The notes below the pieces were generated by a model. The model saw only the letters and a list, made by a program, of their open reading frames with translations, was not told the DNA's origin and searched no databases. This document shows positions 60,226-64,000 of a stretch of 64,000 nucleotides of DNA, piece by piece. Position 1 is the first letter of the stretch. Each line of letters opens with the position of its first letter. The stretch is from positions 124,001-188,000 of the forward strand of contig FMTX01000008.1 in NCBI GenBank assembly GCA_900100895.1, read 5' to 3'. The DNA comes from Lachnospiraceae bacterium YSD2013. GTDB taxonomy: Bacteria; Bacillota; Clostridia; Lachnospirales; Lachnospiraceae. Position numbers and translations under genes: made by a program.

Positions 60226-61053
60226 ATGTACAACGACTGGTTGACCATCGGGCCCGTTACCATCCACGGTTACGGCGCTTGTATTGCAATAGGATTATTG
60301 CTTGCGCTTTTCCAGGCAAGCCACAGAGGTAAGAAAAAGGGCCTTAATGACGACATTGTTTATGGAATAGTATTCGTTGCGGCTGTATTTGGTTTCTTAT
60401 TCGCTAAGGTTATGTATTGTCTGGTGGAGTGGAAGACTTTTATTCAGGATCCGCTTTCTTTTATCTCTTCCAGCGGATTTGTGGTATACGGAGGCATTAC
60501 GGGCGGTATTCTTGCGGTAATGCTTTATTGTAAGATTAAGAAGGTTAAGTTCATAGACTATCTTGAGCTTTGCATGCCTTCGGTGGCGCTTGCTCAGGCC
60601 TTCGGTCGTGTGGGATGTTTTTTTGCGGGCTGCTGCTACGGAAGAGAGACGGACTGCGCTATCGGTGTAACTTTCCACAATTCTCTCTATGCGCCCAACG
60701 GTGTTAAGCTTATTCCTACACAGCTTATCTCTGCCGGCGGAGACTTGCTTAATATGGCGCTCCTTCTTTTTATTGCCAAGCATACCAAGAAGAAGGGAAC
60801 CGTAACCGCTTGCTACATTATGTTCTACAGCGTTGGACGTTACCTTGTAGAGATGTTGAGAGCTGATGAGAGAGGAAGCGTAGGTGCGCTTTCTACATCC
60901 CAGTTCTACGGAATATTCAGCCTTGTCATAGGCGTTGTAATCTTTATTTATGCGCAGACCCGTAAGGAAGCTGCAGCAGAGGCTGTTGAAGCTCCGGCTG
61001 AAGAATCTGCCGAAGCAGTAGTCGAGGAAGCTAAAGAAAATGAAACGGTATAA
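60226..61053 (+). CDS. lgt: Prolipoprotein diacylglyceryl transferase
   Basis: 275 residues with seven transmembrane helices. The Lgt signature is GRVGCFFAGCCYGRETD (a Cys-rich clostridial variant of the GRxGNFxxxExxG motif), with YGGITGGILAV before it and SVGRYLVEMLRADERG after. It attaches diacylglycerol to the lipobox Cys of lipoproteins such as those at 30375, 33252, 36035 and 45411. The last 30 residues are a low-complexity Ala/Glu tail (EAVEAPAEESAEAVVEEA), recalling the acidic repeats of the lipoproteins. Overlaps the next gene by 14 bases. Confidence 0.94.
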   Translation: MYNDWLTIGPVTIHGYGACIAIGLLLALFQASHRGKKKGLNDDIVYGIVFVAAVFGFLFAKVMYCLVEWKTFIQDPLSFISSSGFVVYGGITGGILAVMLYCKIKKVKFIDYLELCMPSVALAQAFGRVGCFFAGCCYGRETDCAIGVTFHNSLYAPNGVKLIPTQLISAGGDLLNMALLLFIAKHTKKKGTVTACYIMFYSVGRYLVEMLRADERGSVGALSTSQFYGIFSLVIGVVIFIYAQTRKEAAAEAVEAPAEESAEAVVEEAKENETV

Positions 61054-61753
61054 GAAAGAAGACCCCGTCTCCTACGCGCTTGGAATTACGCTTACTTTTG
61101 AAATGCTTAAGTACGCGCCGGAGCATGCGAGACGAGTATACATTCATTCAGCCATGCAGAAGGGAGAGGCTTTCGACAAGCTCGAGGCTTTATGCAAAGA
61201 GTTAAAGATTCCCATGGAATACGGCGACAAGCCCTTTAACATACTCTCGCAGAAAGAAAACTGCTTTTGCATAGGCGAATTTGAAAAGTTTGAAAGACCC
61301 GTCGACGCGGGCGCCAATCATGTAGTGCTTCACAACCCGTCTAATGCCGGCAATATGGGTACCATCATGAGAAGTGCGGCAGGATTCGGCATTACGAATC
61401 TTGTAATCATTACCCCCGCGGTGGATCACTTTGATCCCAAGACGGTAAGAGCCTCTATGGGTGCGCTGTTTCATTTAAACATTTCCGTATTTTCTTCTTT
61501 TGAAGAATATGCGGCTCGGTATGGGAACAGATCCATGTACCCGTTTATGCTTAAGGCTCAGAAGAAGTTATCGGAGTTGACGGTTGAAGAGCCGTACTCG
61601 CTGATATTCGGTAACGAGGCCACCGGACTTCCGGATTCATTCCTCGAAGTGGGCACGAGCGTGATAATTACTCACTCGCACAGGATTGACAGTCTTAATC
61701 TCCCTATAGCCGCAAGTATCGCGCTTTACGAGGCAACAAAGAGAGATTTCTAA
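61040..61753 (+). CDS. TrmH/SpoU-family RNA 2'-O-methyltransferase
   Basis: 237 residues. SPOUT motifs: HNPSNAGNMGTIMRSAAGFG (motif 1), LIFGNEATGLPDSFLEVG (motif 2) and ITHSHRIDSLNLPIAASIALYEA (motif 3), all intact. The N-terminal 90 residues would contact RNA. The target (rRNA or tRNA ribose) is not determined. Translationally coupled to lgt. Confidence 0.92.
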   Translation: MKRYKKEDPVSYALGITLTFEMLKYAPEHARRVYIHSAMQKGEAFDKLEALCKELKIPMEYGDKPFNILSQKENCFCIGEFEKFERPVDAGANHVVLHNPSNAGNMGTIMRSAAGFGITNLVIITPAVDHFDPKTVRASMGALFHLNISVFSSFEEYAARYGNRSMYPFMLKAQKKLSELTVEEPYSLIFGNEATGLPDSFLEVGTSVIITHSHRIDSLNLPIAASIALYEATKRDF

Positions 61754-61837
61754 AAATTTAAGATGTATAATTATGTATTTTTTAATGGGTTCCATGTTAC
61801 ACTAACCTTGTCTGCCGTATAGGCATAAAGGAGTGGC

Positions 61838-62542
61838 ATGGAACCTTTTATTTCTTTTAAAGACGTTAAGAAAATATATCATACCGGAGAGGTGGACACG
61901 GTCGCTTTGGGCGGTGTCGATTTCGAGGTTAAGGAAGGAGAATTCGTGGTGGTAGTGGGTGCTTCGGGCGCCGGCAAGACCACTATTTTAAATATTCTCG
62001 GAGGAATGGATACGCTTACTTCCGGAACTGTTACGTTAGACGGCGAGGAGGTGTCTTCTTTTTCCAAGAAGAGACTTACTACGTACAGGCGCCATGATGT
62101 GGGATTCGTGTTCCAGTTCTATAATCTGGTGCAGAATCTGACAGCGCTTGAGAACGTGGAACTTGCGGCTCAGATTTGTAAGGAGCCTTTGGACGCGGCG
62201 GAAGTGCTAAGAGAAGTGGGCCTTGCGGAGCGTATGAATAACTTCCCGGCGCAGTTGTCGGGCGGTGAGCAGCAGAGAGTTGCGATTGCGAGAGCGCTTG
62301 CCAAGAACCCTAAGATATTGCTGTGCGACGAGCCTACGGGTGCGCTTGATTACAACACCGGTAAGGCGATTCTTAAGCTTCTTGAGGATACGTGCGTTAA
62401 TACCGGCAAGACCGTTATCGTAATTACCCACAATCAGGCGATTACGCAGATGGCTGACCGCATTATTTCCGTTAAGAGCGGTAAGATTGAATCTGTAAGA
62501 ATGAATGACAAAAAGCTTCCTGTTGAGGAGATTTCCTGGTAG
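61838..62542 (+). CDS. ABC transporter ATP-binding protein (FtsX-permease partner)
   Basis: 234 residues. Walker [10 protein letters not shown] (about 43), Q-loop [16 protein letters not shown], signature [16 protein letters not shown], Walker [18 protein letters not shown]-loop VITHN. Of the MacB/LolD class. AAAGGAGTGG precedes the ATG; the start codon lies in one arm of an inverted repeat (GGTTCCATG at 61788, CATGGAACC at 61837). The permease gene follows directly. Confidence 0.92.
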   Translation: MEPFISFKDVKKIYHTGEVDTVALGGVDFEVKEGEFVVVVGASGAGKTTILNILGGMDTLTSGTVTLDGEEVSSFSKKRLTTYRRHDVGFVFQFYNLVQNLTALENVELAAQICKEPLDAAEVLREVGLAERMNNFPAQLSGGEQQRVAIARALAKNPKILLCDEPTGALDYNTGKAILKLLEDTCVNTGKTVIVITHNQAITQMADRIISVKSGKIESVRMNDKKLPVEEISW

Positions 62543-64000
62543 ATGAAAAGAACTGCCCTGATTAAAAACTTAATGAGGGAAATATGGCAAAGCATCGGAC
62601 GATTCCTGGCAATCCTTGCGATTGTGGCGCTCGGTGTCGGCCTTTTTGCGGGCTTAAAGGTCACGAAGGAAGCGATGGTCAGAACCGGAGACGCGTACTT
62701 CAGGGACAACGGCCAGCATGATTTCAGGCTGATTTCGACGCTCGGACTTTACGACGAGGATGTGGAGGCTTTCAAGGAATTGTCTTATGTGCGGGACGTT
62801 GAAGGCGCTTACAGCCTTGATGTGCTGGTGGAGAGAGAAGATGCGTCGATTGTGGTTGCCAAGATGCATTCTTTGTCCGACCGCATCAATAAGGTTGAAC
62901 TGTTAAGCGGTCGTATGCCCGAGAAAAGCAATGAGTGCTTGGCGGATTCGCGCTGGTATGAGGAAAGTCAGATCGGTGAGACGATTAAGATTACCGATTC
63001 AAACTCTGAGGATACGCTTGATATGCTCAAGGATACGGAATATGAGATAGTCGGCATATGCAGGTCTTCTCTTTACGTGAACTTTGAGCGAGGCAGCACG
63101 ACGCTCGGAAGCGGAAGAATTTCGGGCTTTATGTACGTGCTTCCCGAGACTTTTGATTGTGATTATTATACCGAAGTGTACGCGATTACGGACATGAGCG
63201 ATGAGACCATTTACACCGACGCGTATAAAGACGGTATTGACGTTGAAGAGGGCGAGTTTAAGGCGTTTCTTGCGGAACGCGCCTCTTTGAAATATACAGA
63301 GCTTAAGACCGATGCGCAGGAAGAAATCGACGACGCGAAGGTCAAGCTTAACGACGCCAAGGACGAGATAGCCGAGAACGAGCAGAAAATTGCGGATGCC
63401 GAGCATGACATTCTTGAGGGCGAAAGCAAGATTTCCGACGGATATTCCAAGCTTGAAGATTCTCGTGACGAGCTTGAGGCGATGAAGGCATTCATGCCAC
63501 CCGCAATGTATGAGGCTTCCGTTAAGGAACTCGACGATGCTGAGGCTGAGCTTAAGGATAAGGAAAAAGAAATCGAAGACGCCAAGGCTGACATAGCCGA
63601 AGCGCAGGTTAAGATAGATGATGCCAAGAAAGAAGTGGCGGAGCATGAAGAAGAGCTTAAGGATGCCGAGGAGAAGCTTGCGGACCTTGATGAGCCCGAC
63701 ACTTATGTGCTTACGAGAACTGCCAATATCGGTTATGCTTGCTTTGAGAACGACTCTGCGATTGTAGAGGGTATCGGAAATGTGTTCCCTGTGTTCTTTT
63801 TCCTCGTGGCGGCGCTTGTGTGCATGACTACCATGAACCGAATGGTAGAGGAGAAGCGTACCGAGGTGGGTACCATGAAGGCTCTTGGATATAGTGAAGC
63901 GGCTATTATGGGCAAGTACCTGATTTATTCGGGAAGCGCGGCGATTATCGGTTGCGTGGGCGGATTCCTGCTCGGGTCATGGATGTTCCCTAAAATTATC
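62543..64000 (+). CDS. FtsX-like ABC permease with coiled-coil insert (cut by window edge)
   Basis: About 486 codons seen from ATG 62543, immediately after the stop of the ATPase gene; the frame is open at the right edge. One N-terminal transmembrane helix (about 18-40), an outer domain, then a long heptad-like Asp/Glu/Lys/Ala coiled coil (about 250-390), then the first FtsX membrane block (FPVFFFLVAALVCMTTMNRMVEEKRTEVGTMKALG). Permeases with such coiled coils occur in clostridia and may reach the cell wall. Function unknown; about half the protein is missing. Confidence 0.9.
   Translation, partial: MKRTALIKNLMREIWQSIGRFLAILAIVALGVGLFAGLKVTKEAMVRTGDAYFRDNGQHDFRLISTLGLYDEDVEAFKELSYVRDVEGAYSLDVLVEREDASIVVAKMHSLSDRINKVELLSGRMPEKSNECLADSRWYEESQIGETIKITDSNSEDTLDMLKDTEYEIVGICRSSLYVNFERGSTTLGSGRISGFMYVLPETFDCDYYTEVYAITDMSDETIYTDAYKDGIDVEEGEFKAFLAERASLKYTELKTDAQEEIDDAKVKLNDAKDEIAENEQKIADAEHDILEGESKISDGYSKLEDSRDELEAMKAFMPPAMYEASVKELDDAEAELKDKEKEIEDAKADIAEAQVKIDDAKKEVAEHEEELKDAEEKLADLDEPDTYVLTRTANIGYACFENDSAIVEGIGNVFPVFFFLVAALVCMTTMNRMVEEKRTEVGTMKALGYSEAAIMGKYLIYSGSAAIIGCVGGFLLGSWMFPKII

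Noticed and set aside
1-64000. CRISPR arrays, insertion sequences, integrases, rRNA and tRNA genes
   Set aside because: Looked for regularly spaced repeats, transposase or integrase motifs and RNA gene signatures on both strands; none seen.

Overview
The window looks like a chromosomal segment of an anaerobic Gram-positive clostridium, most likely Lachnospiraceae (Butyrivibrio-like). This is inferred from gene content: MutS2, YhaM, a YaaR-HolB-RicT-YabB block in Bacillus/Clostridium order, lipobox proteins, an AgrC/LytTR-type two-component pair, TSCPD and YjbR proteins, strong AGGAGG ribosome sites, many TTG starts and moderate G+C. No rRNA, tRNA, CRISPR array, insertion sequence or replication origin was seen.

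Layout. 1-7377: MutS2 (cut by the left edge), a membrane-anchored HtrA-like protein that seems to have lost its catalytic residues, a YhaM-type exonuclease, an RlmD-type rRNA methyltransferase and a split chromate-type transporter. 7466-19875: a long accessory run of small-molecule sensing and modifying genes (AraC-GyrI regulator, two APH-fold kinases, XRE and KilA-N proteins, a methyltransferase, P-loop kinase, phosphoesterase, DUF402-nucleotidyltransferase fusion, WYL regulator, isochorismatase, DinB-like, YjbR-DUF3795 fusion, and a GyrI-like gene interrupted by one in-frame TGA). 19953-27227: GT-C-like membrane protein, C39-like protein, response regulator, histidine kinase, then an ABC/FtsX exporter behind inverted repeats and a terminator-like hairpin. 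27361-41691: PAS-GGDEF-EAL protein, DegV, two repeat-rich lipoproteins, a methyltransferase behind a leader-peptide attenuator, a phosphodiesterase, an MCP with a sugar-binding lipoprotein, an AgrA/AgrC-like pair, a 760-base stretch with two small ORFs and strong RNA hairpins, a kinase-acetyltransferase fusion and a DUF6033-like protein. 41868-48036: two tandem MutS-like ATPases and two lipoproteins.

48072-51213 (minus strand) is the most interesting locus: three short paralogous peptides with a common N-terminal leader (KLKDV-[VI]-[WF]-G-[DE]-VDL) and a C-terminal MCCG core, a radical SAM/SPASM enzyme and an M55 (DppA-like) metallopeptidase that overlap. Two of the peptide genes start transcription units that share a near-identical 26-bp upstream element. 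This looks like a RiPP system of a type I do not recognise.

51260-64000 is housekeeping: MurG, TSCPD protein, ExoA, glucose-6-phosphate isomerase, a nucleoside deoxyribosyltransferase-like protein, HD hydrolase, guanylate kinase-like protein, YaaR, HolB, RicT, YabB-type methyltransferase, acyl carrier protein, Lgt, TrmH-type methyltransferase, and an ABC/FtsX pair cut by the right edge.

A second recurring theme is leader regulation. Two separate genes (31048 and 39942) each have a good promoter, a 27-28 codon small ORF beginning M-x-[RK]-F-S-[VI]-[DE], and an intrinsic terminator before the main gene, as in ribosome-mediated attenuation of antibiotic-resistance genes.
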